Below are positions 22,535-35,829 of a stretch of 64,000 bases of DNA, one piece after another. The first letter of the stretch is position 1. Every line of letters starts with the position of its first letter. A model generated the notes under the pieces. That model searched no databases. It worked only from the letters and a program-made list of their open reading frames with translations, and had not been told where the DNA came from. The stretch spans positions 31,707,753-31,771,752 of the forward strand of contig NC_023755.2 in assembly GCF_000499845.2 (NCBI RefSeq), in the 5' to 3' direction. Position numbers and translations under genes: made by a program. This stretch comes from Phaseolus vulgaris (Eukaryota > Streptophyta > Magnoliopsida > Fabales > Fabaceae).

Positions 22535-25500
22535 GATTAAGGGGCAACTGGAAGAGCACCAGATGCTGCACCTTAGTTGTATACCCCTTTTGATCAAAAT
22601 TAACGAAGTGCATTGTTAGTTACGTGTATACTAATGTTATTTTTGTAAATTGGGCACCTCTGAAGTGCCATTAGATAATTGTTGATATAAAACGAAAAGG
22701 AAATGAATTTTCACAATTCAATAGATTATCTGATTGTTTTTGTATTACTATTACTATTTTTTTCCAACTTCTGGTTGGAGACATATTTGATTTCTTTCCC
22801 ATTGAATTACATTTTTCACCGTATGTTATCCTGTTGCATTTATTAAAGAGTAATACAATAGATGGCCATTCAAGAATGTGGTCAGGTCAAGGAATGATAA
22901 ATTCATAGTTTTTCCTTTGTGGAAGCCTCTGGAAAATGATATTTCGTAAAGAGACGTTAACACGCTAATATGTAGGTTGCAGATGAATACAAGTTGTGAC
23001 ACTTTTAATGCTCCCCCAGGGGAGAACTTAAATCCCCTATATGTTCCTCACCAACCGGCTCCATGAAATAATTAATATTTTCTTGACAGTGTTGTTTGAG
23101 CATCAGTTTATTTAGCGTTAAGTATTAGGGATTAAATCAATTGGTAAATGAGAAATCCATACATTAAATTTGGCAATGATTGTTAACTTCAATTAAATTA
23201 ACTGGTGTTGATTTCGGGAACTAAATTCTTTGACACATCTGGTAATTGAGGGTTAACTTTTTTATAATATTAAAAATTAAATTGACTGATTTACAGCTTT
23301 GAAAATTAGTTTGTTTTGATGCATTTTTTATTGAAATAAATCAAACTGCATATGAAGACAAGAATGGAGAATCTGTTAACAACCTAGGCATTTTGCATGC
23401 AGTAAGAGAGCTGCATAGAATTGCCCTATCACAAAAAAAGGACCCATTTACAGGTAGGTACAAACAGTTATATCTACTGATTCACGGGTCAAGAAAACCG
23501 CAAGAATGATAAGAGCTAATAGTCCCAAACACGCTCGCTTAATACCATTTGGTGTTAGTTTATGCATGACCACCTAACCCAAGCTCACAAACCAGCAAAT
23601 CCCGCCATAAGAGTTATTCCAAACAAAACACCATGGATCCTTACCCCACCACCCTAGCTGTCTTTGGAATTAGTCTGCATGATTGCATCCTAAGACACTA
23701 TCAACAAATGTTATGTTGTCCAAGTTTGCACTATCAATTAATGTCCCTTTTTTCTTCAAGCAGCAAAAATAGGTAGTTAACAAAATTAATTGGCTTACGC
23801 ATTTGGATCTCAAAATTAACTGATGAAATTGAATTTCATTTCGTAAGTGGCATTGTAGGCCCCTACTACCCATCTCCATTTTAGTACCACCCTTTTACTT
23901 TTAACTTCTTTAACTTCTTTCTCTACATCCATCTTTATCCTTATTTTACTATCAAATTAACTCAACTATTAAAGGGTTTTTAAAGTACCTCTACCATTTC
24001 TACTACCCTGGGACCACCATGCTATATCACTGCAGGTGTAGAATCTTATGGCGTCCAAAAGTAATCCCAGACCACCAGTTCCATCCATTTAACATCAAAA
24101 ATTATTATTTTATTATCATCTAATATTTTATTTTAAAAAGTTATTGCTATTTTTTACTAGTGTAAAGAAACTTTATTTTAAATACAATAATAAACTTTCA
24201 AATATTTCCCAATATATTTTCCTTTTTCAGTCCAAGCTCGACTTGAAATTGCTTATATTTGTATGTGAATCTCGAATTGGTTTCTCACTTTATTATTTAC
24301 AGCATTCTGAGGTACCTCTTTCAAGATTTAATTCTTTTGGTGCAAGAATTATTCCATTTAAACCTGCATTCTTTAAAACCCAACTCTGCACCCAAACAAC
24401 AGTTAACCAAATTCTCTATTAGTCTTTAAGAAATGGAGTTGAAGAAATATTCAGACTAGTGAGGGGAACACAAATGCATCTTAGGTAGCTACAAATGTAT
24501 TGTAGAAACATGGTTAAATCTTCTCTCTTAGAATTATTTTTTCCTACCCCTGTTTCTTAATGTAAAAAAAATACAGATTGAGGTAAATAATGTAATAGAG
24601 ATAACAAAAAGGTAGCTTAAATTTTTGTATAGAATATAATAACGTCTTTTCCATGAAAATATGGCTGGACAACATAGATATGCTAAGCATATAACATATA
24701 AATGTATCTTGGTTTCAATTTTATTGGATTGTTTTCTAGGTTTATCTAAATGTTCAAAAATATTTAAATACGCTACAAATGTCAATCTAAACTCATCAAA
24801 AGCTTATCTGATCCGAAACTCCAAAAAATTTATTCGAGTTGAAATTGAGACTAACTTATCAATGAAGTTTTTCGTTTAATTATTACAGTTAATGAAATCA
24901 AATGACTGTTATTTTAATATAAACAGTCTTTTGTCTGTAAAAGAATACTGATAAAAAAACAGACTAGACAAAAAATAATTATGCAGAATATCATAGAACC
25001 TTTTCTTTATCATATGTATAAGGTATATAGAGTAGATCCAAATTATAACATGTACAGTTCTTAGTTGGATTCTAATGAGTTATGGAAGATCAATAGAGAT
25101 GAATTTGTTTGCTATCTAACTTTTCGCTTATCCATAAACTTGATTGAAAACAACGTAATTAACCTTTCATATATTATACAAGGGTTAGCAGTTTAATAAA
25201 CAAACGTAATTATTGCTAAGTAATTGATGGAGCAATAAAATAGCAAAACTTGCTAGATTTTAGGTTTTAGTTGGTTTTCTATTTCTTCCTTGCTAAAGGA
25301 CAATCTTTACTAAATAAAGGACATCAATGTTTAAATTTACACCTGTAAAGATACTTTGATTTCCCTTTTCTGGGTCTCAAATTTAATTTTCAATCGACTT
25401 CAGAAATTCAAAGTGCATCACTTGAAAAACTGGTATTCAATCCCAAACGAAATGCTCAAAGAATATAAAATTTCCGAGATTTATCCGTGATTATAATATT

Positions 25501-25938
25501 GATTGAATGTGATGATGTGTTGCCACGACAAAGATTGCATGCTTGCCATGTCTTGGAATCCACTTTCTGCACTTGTAAAGGCCAACATAACATGAAAATA
25601 TCATGATTTGGCATCCCAAAGATTTAGCTTGTTGAGGGTAGGTTTACCACGTAGTTCTTACCACCACGCCATACTCGGTAGAGAAAATAAAGCTAAAGAA
25701 TTTTTCATTATTAAAAGACAATACCATCACCAATCAGTCAAAATATTCCCTTATGCATTAAAACAAGATGAAATCCAAATTACTTAAAATTGTCACAAAC
25801 TTAACAAATTCAGAAAGCAATGAACCTGCAACAATAATTAACAATAGCAATAGACTCCAGAGACACGTTATGTTTCTACGCGCTATTTACACTTTCATTC
25901 ACTGTATTCACTACCATTTTCGTCACCATCTTCACCTT
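22535..25938. other. Intergenic between ALA2 and TZF gene
   Basis: The first few hundred bases are the ALA2 3' UTR (no single poly(A) signal chosen). The last few hundred are the 3' UTR side of the zinc-finger gene, which is transcribed toward this region, so the two genes are convergent. In between I see only AT-rich DNA with short ORFs that resemble nothing I recognise, and no RNA gene. Confidence 0.6.
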
Positions 25939-27114
25939 CTACATCAGCAACTCATTCACCCACGCGAGATCTGGGACATTTGACTCACCACCGACAACCT
26001 TGTTGTCGTTGCCTATGAATCTGTTGCTGCACAACTTAACATTTGTCGGTGTCCGAGTGGACGGTGGTGAATAAATAAATTGCTGCGGATCTTCGCAGCC
26101 AAAAGAAGAAGCACTGAGCGGTTGTCGTTGTTGTTGCTGTTCCTCGCAGTTCAGAGAAACATCAAACCAAGGCAAGTTCAATGGTTTGGCACCAGAAACA
26201 GGAGAGCCCTCGTTCAAACTCAAACCCTCCAAGGAGTTCACAAATTCAGCGAACGCTTCTTTGTAACTCACCACCCCATGATGAGGGTTTACATTCGCAG
26301 CACCATATCGGGAAATTGGAGAAACAGAAACCCCGTTTCGGGGTTTCAAAGGAGAAGGAGGTGGTGAGGAGGAGGACGATGGTGATAGCGGTGGCGAGTA
26401 ATGAGAAATGTTGAAGAGGGTTGAAGTTGGAGAAGCGGTGGTAGAAGAAGAAGAAGAAGAAACACAGTGGCAAAACAAACAGCAGTTGTTGTTGGATCTT
26501 GAAGCATGGTTGAAGAGCTTGTTAATGCTCTTGGTGCATGACATGTCATCTGAAGAAGGAGAAGTTACCGGTAAAATTCTGAGCTGGCGAGGTGTGTGTG
26601 CAAAGAAACACACCTTTCTCTTGCAGTTCTTGCCATCCTTACAGGCCTCTGTCCTGTATTTGGCAGGGTGCAGCCAGCATTCAAATACGCCATGAGCGTA
26701 TTCACATGCATCACCACGATTGCACCCTCCACGGCGATAATCAGGACATACAGTTCCCGAGTAGTGATACCGCCGAGGGTCGCGGCGGCGAGCCTTTTCG
26801 CCGGGGTGGGCAAAAGGGCAGTCAGTCCAGTCGTGACTCCGGCTTCGAGTGCACCGGCGGACCTTGAACTCAAACATCCTGAAGTGGTCGGAGGAGTAAG
26901 GGTCGTCCTCATCGGAGTCATCAAGGTTGTTGGAAGGCAGGAACTTTTGCAGCATGGTGTCGTCTGAGAACAAGTCCGATATGCCGCATGCAGCGGTGGC
27001 GCGGCGAGTGAGGAGCTTCCTTGGAGGGATGTCAATCTCTCTGAGGGTTTTCTTTGGAGAGAGGAATTGGTGAGAGGGGTGAAACTTGTGCTGCTGGGCA
27101 CAGACACTGGTCAT
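25939..27114 (-). CDS. TZF5: Arginine-rich tandem CCCH zinc-finger protein, TZF5-like
   Basis: Intronless gene for 391 residues. Two CCCH fingers follow the plant RR-TZF spacing exactly: C123-X7-C131-X5-C137-X3-H141, 16 residues, then C158-X5-C164-X4-C169-X3-H173. Upstream lies the Arg-rich region ([20 protein letters not shown]) and the motif IDIPPRKLL, which is typical of Arabidopsis TZF4 (SOMNUS), TZF5 and TZF6. The C-terminal half is low-complexity (Ser, Pro, Gln) and ends LAWVNELLM. Family members bind RNA, sit in P-bodies/stress granules and nucleus, and act in seed germination and hormone responses; that role here is inference. A GTG nine bases upstream would extend the frame, but the first ATG (27114) is the expected plant start. 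Likely an intact gene. Confidence 0.92.
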   Translation of the reverse strand: MTSVCAQQHKFHPSHQFLSPKKTLREIDIPPRKLLTRRATAACGISDLFSDDTMLQKFLPSNNLDDSDEDDPYSSDHFRMFEFKVRRCTRSRSHDWTDCPFAHPGEKARRRDPRRYHYSGTVCPDYRRGGCNRGDACEYAHGVFECWLHPAKYRTEACKDGKNCKRKVCFFAHTPRQLRILPVTSPSSDDMSCTKSINKLFNHASRSNNNCCLFCHCVSSSSSSTTASPTSTLFNISHYSPPLSPSSSSSPPPSPLKPRNGVSVSPISRYGAANVNPHHGVVSYKEAFAEFVNSLEGLSLNEGSPVSGAKPLNLPWFDVSLNCEEQQQQRQPLSASSFGCEDPQQFIYSPPSTRTPTNVKLCSNRFIGNDNKVVGGESNVPDLAWVNELLM

Positions 27115-27221
27115 GTTGAGCACCTTGTGTGTGGTTTGAGTGAATGATGAAAGAGAAAGGGAATAATAAGAAGAAGAAAGAGTGAGTGAATGTGTTAATA
27201 TGGAGGGAAAGAAAGGGGTGA

Positions 27222-27230
27222 GTTATATAG
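27222..27230 (-). promoter_or_regulatory. TATA box of the TZF gene
   Basis: On the minus strand the sequence reads ccctatataactc, a good TATA box about 110 bases upstream of the start ATG, leaving room for a short CT-rich 5' UTR. Position and match both fit a plant core promoter. Confidence 0.7.
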
Positions 27231-27249
27231 GGTGGTTGGTGAGAGAGAA

Positions 27250-28299
27250 AGTGAAGAACAACAAGGATGGGGTGTGGGGACAGTGAAGGAGGTGCGTGGC
27301 TGCATAGCATTTGGGATGAGCATGCAAAAGAGGGTATGTGGCAGTTTGATAATTCATTGGGGGCACCAACTTTAGCTATGTGTAATTCTCTTACAAGTTC
27401 TCTGTTACACATCTCATCACATCTAACATGACAATTCTAGATCACGTTAGGGTCTGTCCAAGAGGGTCCATCTAACTCACTTTCTTCTCTACTACTTCTT
27501 ACTTCATTGCACTTGTTTCTCTTTATTCCTTTTTTCTTTCTTTCTCCTTTGACTCAAAAGAAGTGTTCATCAAATTTTTGACCAATTGTCCCTGCCTAAA
27601 CGTTTCATTACAACAAGTTTAATTAGCACTCCTATAACGCGTGATTATGAGTCTGACAGTAACAAAAGGGATATGAAGAAAACTCATGTTCTCTTTGTAA
27701 AATAATGGTTCAACTACTGAAGAAGGGAAGTGGTTGAACCTTAAAAGAGATGTGATAACATATATGACGGATGAGAAACGGTCAATTATACTACTGCTAT
27801 TGATTGCAGCAATTCAAAATTAAACTCTTTTGAATAAATTATAAAATAGTACTTCATTTTTTATCTGCATCATTCATCAATACAAATATGTCATGCTTTT
27901 TTGCTCACAAAGACTCATCTCTTCATCCTTTCAAACTAATGACCATAACATTAAACATAAAAGAAACTAATAATTAATAATCTTATATTAAAAGAGAGAA
28001 ATAAAACATTGGAAGGAAATACAAGTACAGGTTTCTGAGGTATCCATGTCCATCCTAGAAAAATGAGTTTTTTGTGATCATTATTGACATGTTTTAAGGT
28101 AAAGTCATTTTGTCTTTGCTGCAATGTAGTAAGTAATGTAATTGTTATGTCAGTTTCAAGGTGTTGATTTGAATGAATAATGCAAATAACGTGAGCTTTA
28201 TTAAAAGAAACTAGTCCCTGGTCATCTGGAAGTTAAAATTTGAGGGAAAATGAAGAAGCAGACCAAACTTTATGGCTTTAAAAAATTTCTGAACTTTCT
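27250..28299. other. Region upstream of TZF gene
   Basis: Likely proximal promoter of the zinc-finger gene (to about 28 kb), AT-rich, with CT-rich stretches near 27480-27560. No further coding or RNA feature is supported. Confidence 0.5.
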
Positions 28300-30215
28300 T
28301 TCCCAATAAAGAATAATCAATCCACATAATGGATGAAATCATAACTGACACTTCCTCAATTTAAAGTTTTTTAAAGAAAAATATTAAGTTTTCACAACAA
28401 TAAATTAATTAATATTTTTATTAATATAATTTATAAATAGAAAGTAAAAAAAAATGTGATTTGATCAATATAATTTTATAAAGTATTATATTTAATAAAT
28501 TCTTTTTTTAGTTATAATTTATATCTTTTATATATAATGAGGATTTTTCTTGTAATTGTTCTTTTATGTACATATTTATTTATTTTTATATTAATATTTA
28601 TATTTTATTATTTTAGAAATCTATAATAAGATACTTTTTATTTTATTATTATTTTGGACATTTTTGTTATTTCAATTTTTTGGTATTCATTCTTTTTTTT
28701 TTAATTTTATAATTTAAAAACTAAAAGTAACTTAACAACTTTTCACTTTTCTCTCTATAAAAAAACTTTTCACTTCTCTCTCTATTCAAAACTTCTCACA
28801 CTTTTCTCTCAATTGCACTTAAACTGATGAACAATATTAATGTATCTGAAGTCTCACTACCTTCTCTCATGTTCTTATCTCTTGGAGACACGCGCTTCTA
28901 TTCTCACTTTTTTTTTTCTTTTCTGTATGTACTTTCATCCTCATTTTTTCTATTCTAGTTTTGTTTCAAATTGTTCTATCTTCTTTACATGCATTGCATT
29001 TTTGTATATATAATTTTGTAAATAGTTTTTGTATTGGTTTACAAATGTCGTGCATGAAATTTGATCTCTTAGTTTAATTAAGACAAGTGACTCTTCTTCC
29101 AACGTGCTTTCTTCAATTCCCCTCACTCACTCTGTTTCCTTTGGTTCCAAATGATTAACTTTCTCAATTTCTTTTGTTTATAAGCCATTACAATTGTAAG
29201 CCTAACAACTCTTTTTTTTCTGGTTTCAGATATCCAACATGGCGTTGTTGTTTATTTCTTTACTATTTTTCTCAATAAAGAATAATCAATCCACATAATG
29301 AATGAAATCATACACTTCCTCAATTCAAAGTTTAGGAAAGAAAAATATTAAGTTTTGACAACTATAAATTGATTGATATTTTTATCAATATAATTTTATA
29401 AATAGAAAGTAGAAACTAATATGATGTGATCAATATAATTTTATAAATTATTATATTTAATAGAAAGTTATTTTTTAGTTATAATCTATATTTTTTAAAT
29501 ATAAGAGGATTGAGGATTCTATTAGTTTTTTTTACACATTTATTTGTTATTTTATTTTTATATAATATTTTATTTTATTATTATTTTTTACATTTCTGTT
29601 ATTTCAATTTTTTGGTATTTACTTTTTTTTAATTTTATAATTTAAAAACTATAAGTAACTTAACAACTTCTCACTTTCCTCTCTATCAAAAACTTCTCAC
29701 TACTCTCTCTATTAAAAACTTTCCACACTTCTATCTCAATTGCTCTTAAACAAACCGATCAGTTACAATATTAATGTTACTCCCTTCTCTCATATCCTTA
29801 TCTCTTGAAGACACACCCATTCTCACTTTTTTTTTTCTTTTATGTATGTCATTTCATCCTCATTTTTTTCTATTTTTTCTACTTTTATTCCAATTGTTCT
29901 ATCTCCTTTACATGTATTGTGTTTTTGTATATATGATTTTGTATACAGTTTTTGTATTGATTTATACATATGTCATTATTAAGCGCATGAAGCTTAATCC
30001 TTAATTGAATTAAAATGAGTGACTCTTCTTCCAACATGCTCTCTTCTCCAATTTCCCCCACTCACTATATTTCCTTCAGTCTCAAATGATTAACTTTCTC
30101 AATTTCTTTTTTATAAGACATTACAATTGTAAGCCTAACCATGTTTAGTTTTATGCATTTCAGGTTTCAGATGTCCACATGACATTGTTGCTTATTTCTT
30201 TACTATTTTCTCCTT
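28300..30215 (+). repeat. ~965-bp direct tandem duplication
   Basis: Copy A (about 28300-29268) and copy B (about 29269-30215) run in parallel over their whole length. Shared words include aataaagaataatcaatcca, gaaaaatattaagtttt, atttcaattttttggtatt, aacttaacaactt, ttactttcatcctcattttt-like text, gcctaac and tgttg.ttatttctttacta. Copies differ by many point changes and small gaps. Both are AT-rich and non-coding. It is a local segmental duplication, not a known transposon. Confidence 0.85.
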
Positions 30216-31651
30216 AAATCCTTAACCATTCACTACTTCTTTTCTATCTTCAAAGTTAATTTTTGTAAGCCTTTAAAACTATAAAAAGATAAATGTTTTA
30301 TTAAGCTTATTTACATGCTTTTGTTTTGTTCTCAAGCTTCTTGGATACGAAGGTGTAGAAGTTATTAAACCAAAATGATAAAGAAGACCAGAGGAGGGAG
30401 ATGGAAACAAGTGTTTATTTATTCCCATTGACTCTCTTATGTAAAAAAAGTAAAGAAATGTTTACTAAAAGATGATGTTTATTTGTTCTGATGTAACATT
30501 AATGGTGACACTGAAGTTATTAATATTCTTTCTCATTTGTATATTTAATTGATGGATTTAGTTTTAATAAATATTATTAAATATATAATAGATATATGAT
30601 CTCTTTTATTCAATTTTTAATATTAAGCGTAACTATATATAAATAATAAAATAAAAAATGTGAATACACCGGTGCAACAACAACATGTGTTTCCGCTAGC
30701 AATAATTGATAGTTATAATCTGAAGTGATACATTATTTTTTTTTAAACAAATAATAGAATATATGAATACCATATTGAAAGATTTTCTCAACCTCTATTT
30801 AAAAAAACTCAGAAAACATATTAAATTCATGAATTAACAATTCTTCCATATTTTAATTTGGTATGGTTTCAAGAAAAGGGATTCAAGTTTAAGTAGTTTG
30901 ATTCATTTCCAACATTGTTTTTAAATACTATAGTAGTTGTTTTTAGGAATATTATAGTATTATCTATTTAACAAGGATTGTGATTATTTATAAATTGATT
31001 TTTTTAAGGAAATACCACCATTTCCCAAATTTAGTTAGCCAAGTTACATTATATGCTTTCTTAGACCCATTATGGTCTAATGTAATTTGTTTTTTCATAA
31101 ATGTTATCTGAAAAAGAAAATAACTTGTCAAAGAAATAAACATATTTAGTTTTCTACGAATTAAATCAATGTGCATCTCAAATTTTGAAAATCTTCCTCT
31201 TTAACTTCTCTACGAGTGTTTATCTAAATTTATGAAAACTGAATCTAAGTTTGGCATTGATTTTGAAATCCAAGAGATGTAAATTGCAAAAAAGGATTCA
31301 TGTTAATGCTGCAAAAATTTCTACTAAATTTCGTGAACTATTGATTTTAGCACATTTACATGACCAATTTTAAATATTGAGTTTAGCACATTTATATGAC
31401 CAATTTTAACTATTGATTTTAGTACATTTAGCACTTACACGACCAATGTTTTCATTCTTTAAGATATCCTATATTCAGGAGTTCAAAGAGTAAAAAAAAA
31501 ACACTCAAAGGAATCTCCTGAACTTTTGCTCCAATAATTAAGACAAAAAGGTATACGAAATTGTGAAAATTTCTTATTTCAAAATATACTTAAAGTCTTT
31601 TTAAATACAACTTGTTATAGTTAAAAATGAATGATATTAATTAGAGTATTC

Positions 31652-31712
<61 letters not shown>

Positions 31713-32051
31713 AGCATCTCTTATATGCTCTGTTCCCCCACTTTTTTTTATTGTTTTTTATTAGATCATATTTTCAAATTTCTTCAATATTAAAGTTTAA
31801 TTCTTCATTCAAGACTAATTTCCTAATTTTCAATTTAGACAATATAATAATATACGAAGAAAATAACATTGATATATTTAATGTTTATTCTTTTACATAT
31901 CAATTTTTATCTTGTCTACATATACATTTAACTAATCGGATTCAACTTATGATGACACTATAGCTCTCGATCTTAGACTCAAGTCTTAGAGACTAACTAA
32001 TCAGACCCAACTATTATCATGACACCATACATCTTGATAAAAAAATTGATT
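30216..32051. other. AT-rich intergenic
   Basis: No gene supported. At 31330-31450 the phrase (a)ttttagcacatttacatgaccaatttta recurs two to three times in tandem. A microsatellite is listed separately. Confidence 0.55.
31656..31710. repeat. (TA)n microsatellite
   Basis: About 27 uninterrupted TA units. An open frame across it is only the repeat read as Tyr-Ile. Confidence 0.98.
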
Positions 32052-32497
32052 CATTACAAGAAAATTATTAAATAACAACTAAATTTATAGACAAAAAATA
32101 ATTAGTTACTATATTGACTAAAATAGATATTATTTTACAGACTAAAAAGTTATTGATATCTGAAGTTGTTTTTATTATTAATAAAAAACTTATAAAATAA
32201 TTTCTAAATTGATATATAAATTAGCTACCAAGGTTTTAACTACTAATATTTTATATTAGTTTATAAAAAACTAATAAAGACTAATTTAGGATATAAAGTA
32301 GTTAGTAACTAAAACCTTGGTAGCTAATGGTTAGGATATCAATTTAAAACTATTTTATAATTTTTCATTAATAATAAAAATTACTTTAGATACTAATAAT
32401 TTTTTAATTTATAAAAGTATCTCTAATTTAGTTAATACAATAACTATTTATTTTAATTTCTTAAATTAATTTTTATTTAATAATTTTTTATAAAGTT
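32052..32497. mobile_element. Foldback/MITE-like inverted repeat
   Basis: Two ~200-bp arms in inverted orientation. The left arm begins cattacaagaaaattatta and includes attagctaccaaggtttta (32221-32239); the right arm includes taaaaccttggtagctaat (32310-32328) and ends ttatttaataattttttata. The left end resembles the CACTA terminus CACTACAAGAAA. No coding capacity. Probably a CACTA-derived MITE; no clean target duplication was seen. Confidence 0.7.
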
Positions 32498-34428
32498 TAT
32501 ATTCAACACAAATTCTAGAAAGTCGACATTAGATCTCTTCTAGAAAAAAATTGACATAAAAACTAATAATATAATTATTTATTTCTTTTTAAATATCAAA
32601 ATATCACTTTTTTTATAATTTAAGTTAAAATATTGTGTTAAAATATTTCGTATTATAATACATGAAAAAAAACATATTTCATATACATAAAATTATTTAT
32701 ATTAATTTTTCACTTTTAACTTACTAAAAATACCTTTTAAAAAGCAAAACTGTGATTAAACACATAAACAATATAGAGTGATATTATGTACGTCATTGTT
32801 GACTTGGTAACATGTTTGTGTGGTATTAGAGTGAATAGTTTGAAACTGATGTTATCACAAGTTCAAGCTCACTCATTTCATTCAATGCAAACAACGTCAC
32901 CTCCAATAAAACAAGGGAGAAAGTAGAAACGGCAAATAGTGCATTTATGATAGTAACAATTCTTTACAAATATATTAAATTCAAATGAAGATCAATAAAT
33001 AATTAAATATAAAAGAGTCAGGTCAATAATGGGGTCTATTTATGAAAACTTCTAGAATTATTGAATAGCAGACTAAAACTAATGGACTTTGTTTACAATA
33101 ATAAAAATGATATTTTTTATTAAACCATATGAACCCTCACTATTTTAACATCTTAAGCTTGGTATTATTAAATGAATATCTATATAAAAAAATATAAAAA
33201 TATGTTAGGTGTAAAAATTAGTAGGGTTGTATACAATATAAAAAGGAGATGTTAGGTATAAAAGTTATAAAGTATAGATATCCTAACTTACTTGAATTAT
33301 TTGAATGGAGAGATTGTTCATCCTCATAAATAAAATAAATGAGTAGTTTGAAGTTATTTAATAAATCTAACTTCCTTATAATGATTTTTAATATTAAATT
33401 AAGAAGTAAATTTAAATTTAAGTCATTTTTATAAAAAAAACTGATATATAAAATAATATTTTGTCTTACTTATATTATTTACTATTTTTTTAATAAAAAA
33501 ATTAAGTAAGAATGATAAGAGTTAAGTTTGGTAAAAAATATTAATAATAAGTTGAGTATATATATTTTTTAAATTATTTTTATAAAAAAATTATGTTAAG
33601 TATTTGATATATCGGTTAGTGACGTTTTAAGTAACAATCATCTCTCTTATGAAAAAAAAGTATTATTGAAAAAAAAAAATCTTATATAATCTATAAGTAA
33701 TATGATTATCTAATAACAGGAAGAGAAACATTTAGAATTATTTGAGTTTGGAAATTAAGTTTAAGCAGTTTGGTTTGAATTATTAATTTTAGGTTGTTAT
33801 TATAGTTTGTAAGTGAAAATCAAAAATATTTTTTTATTAGAATTTATATTTTAAAAGTATTAAATATTTAGTTTAAATTGTTTATGACGTGCACTATTTT
33901 TATTCGTGATATTATTTTTCTGAAAAGGATTTTATTAAGGAGGAAAAGTGTAAGGATTTAAGAGAGTGGACGTGAGAATTTGAAATAAAAGTATGAAAAA
34001 AGTGAATGTATTTGGATTGATGTATGTTAGAGTCAATTTGTGACAAAAATTTATTGAAATTTGTGAGTGATGTGATAGTTGTGAGAATATTTTGATTATT
34101 TTTAAAGATGTAAAATATAAAATTATAAATTTATCCTTGTCTTTAAAAAAATAGAATAATCAAATATTAGTTATTTTTGTGTAGATTTGGGTGAATTAAA
34201 ATTATGTAAGTTATTTATGATATCATTGAATAATTAATTTCAAAAAAATACGATTACTTGATGAAAAATAATTTACATGTAAAATTATCAATATATGTAA
34301 AAATTGTAAATTACTGTACATAAATAAATAATTTAAATATTCATAAATTTAAAAAATATAATTAGAAAATAATTTTATATTAAATGTAAATAGTACTATT
34401 ATTATATAATTTTATTATTATAAATAAT
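32498..34428. other. AT-rich intergenic
   Basis: Very AT-rich, no gene, RNA or recognisable element supported. It ends abruptly at the GC-richer Tat element at 34429. Confidence 0.6.
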
Positions 34429-35276
34429 TGTTCCTGCCGGTTGACTCGAAACGCCTTCGTGCATCTACGTCACACTCACACTCAGAGTCCATGCGTTCGC
34501 TGTCGTGGTTCCTGTAATGAACACCTAAAACACAAAGACAATGGGCGCGCTAGCGGTCGTTTGCACTCCGACGCTCAAGTCAGTACTAGGGCTAGGAAAC
34601 ACCAAAAACTGTATACTCTTGCTTCTGTGTGTGTTAACGACGCAAGAGGATTCTTTTTTTCTGGACAAGCTGTTTAACTTACTATTTATAGACTGAAAAC
34701 TAGGGTTTCCTGTTTACCTGAAACAGGCCTTTCTGGTGGGCGGGCCCAGCACTGTTGTTACCTTACTCTTAGGATAACCTAGCGTGTGGGGTCCTAACTG
34801 GAGTGCAACCTCTGACGGGATGACCACCTGGATGCCTCCTCATGCATCTCATCTCTAGGGTCACCCGCCTCTGGGAGTGCCCTAGCTGTTCACGTACCAT
34901 GCATGCAGCTCGCCCCTAATCGTGGCCCATGCTGGTCATATCCTTTCAGTGGCTTCTATACTTCGTGTCACGCCTGAACACGTCGTCCACTCTGCACGCA
35001 TGACACTCGTGATCTAGGCTTCTCCCTTACTGATAACTGGCGTGTGATCTAGGATCCACTTTCGCGGCCCATCTCTACTATATGGACTTCTGATGTCCGA
35101 CCTCTCCACACTGCTAAGTGGCAAGTCGGTGCATCCTGATGACCGATGTCTGACCACTCTCCGTTCCTTTGGCGCACGTGTTTTGCGAAGTACTGGCTCG
35201 CACTGCTCGTGGGACCTGCTTACGTGGCGCCAACATCACTAGTGGTTTAGTCAACGCCCGGGGACTGATCAGTACA
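34429..35276 (-). repeat. Tat element 3' LTR
   Basis: 848 bp, direct copy of 41252-42108. The copies differ at many sites and by small gaps (for example about 9 bases near 34490), so the insertion is much older than the copia at 57679. Confidence 0.9.
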
Positions 35277-35829
35277 TAAGCCCCCAGCCTCGAGCTGTAA
35301 CTCGTTCAACGAAGAGGCTAAGTCTTCGCCTTGGGTGATCTACGTGGCTCTGTGCAACAGAACGTAAATGCGGCGCCAAAGTGGTGTCTTTCTGGGCCTG
35401 TCTTATCTATGCACACGTGTCTTGATCAACGGCTAGGGTTTAACGTCGCTTACGCTTCTTCGTTTGCCTTTAAACTCTGGAAAACGTGCGCGTCTAATCG
35501 CTTGTTACATCATCCTCCGAAACTATTATCATTTCGCCTTCCTCCCCAAGCATTCTCACACTCCTTCCGCGCGTTTCTGTTTTCATTCGCTATCGTTTGC
35601 AGGTATGAACACTGACTCTCATTCACCCATGTTTACTTGGTTCTGGATAACTGCCTGTTTGCTTTAATCTTCGTATCGATTACTTTCTGTTTCTGGGTTC
35701 CCTTTTGATTTAAGAACCTCTGGACTCTAGGAGGTGTTGTTTCTTGTCACCGTAACGTCGTGTTTGCGCTTTTCTTTCGTGTATTCGCATGGTTTATATC
35801 TCCAAATCTCTTGAACTTTGTATGCAGGC

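Noticed and set aside
26565..27107. 180-codon open frame on the minus strand overlapping the zinc-finger gene
   Set aside because: It is an out-of-frame shadow of the CCCH gene; it lacks family resemblance, while the other frame has perfect finger spacing.
31631..31963. 110-codon plus-strand frame
   Set aside because: Its start is a (TA)n microsatellite read as Tyr-Ile; the remainder is AT-rich with no known domain.
32052..32497. microRNA precursor
   Set aside because: Arms are too long and too AT-rich, and the ends resemble a transposon; a MITE is the simpler reading.
34441..35667. Plus-strand frames within and next to the Tat LTR
   Set aside because: They recur in both LTR copies with differing frames and are shadows of LTR sequence.
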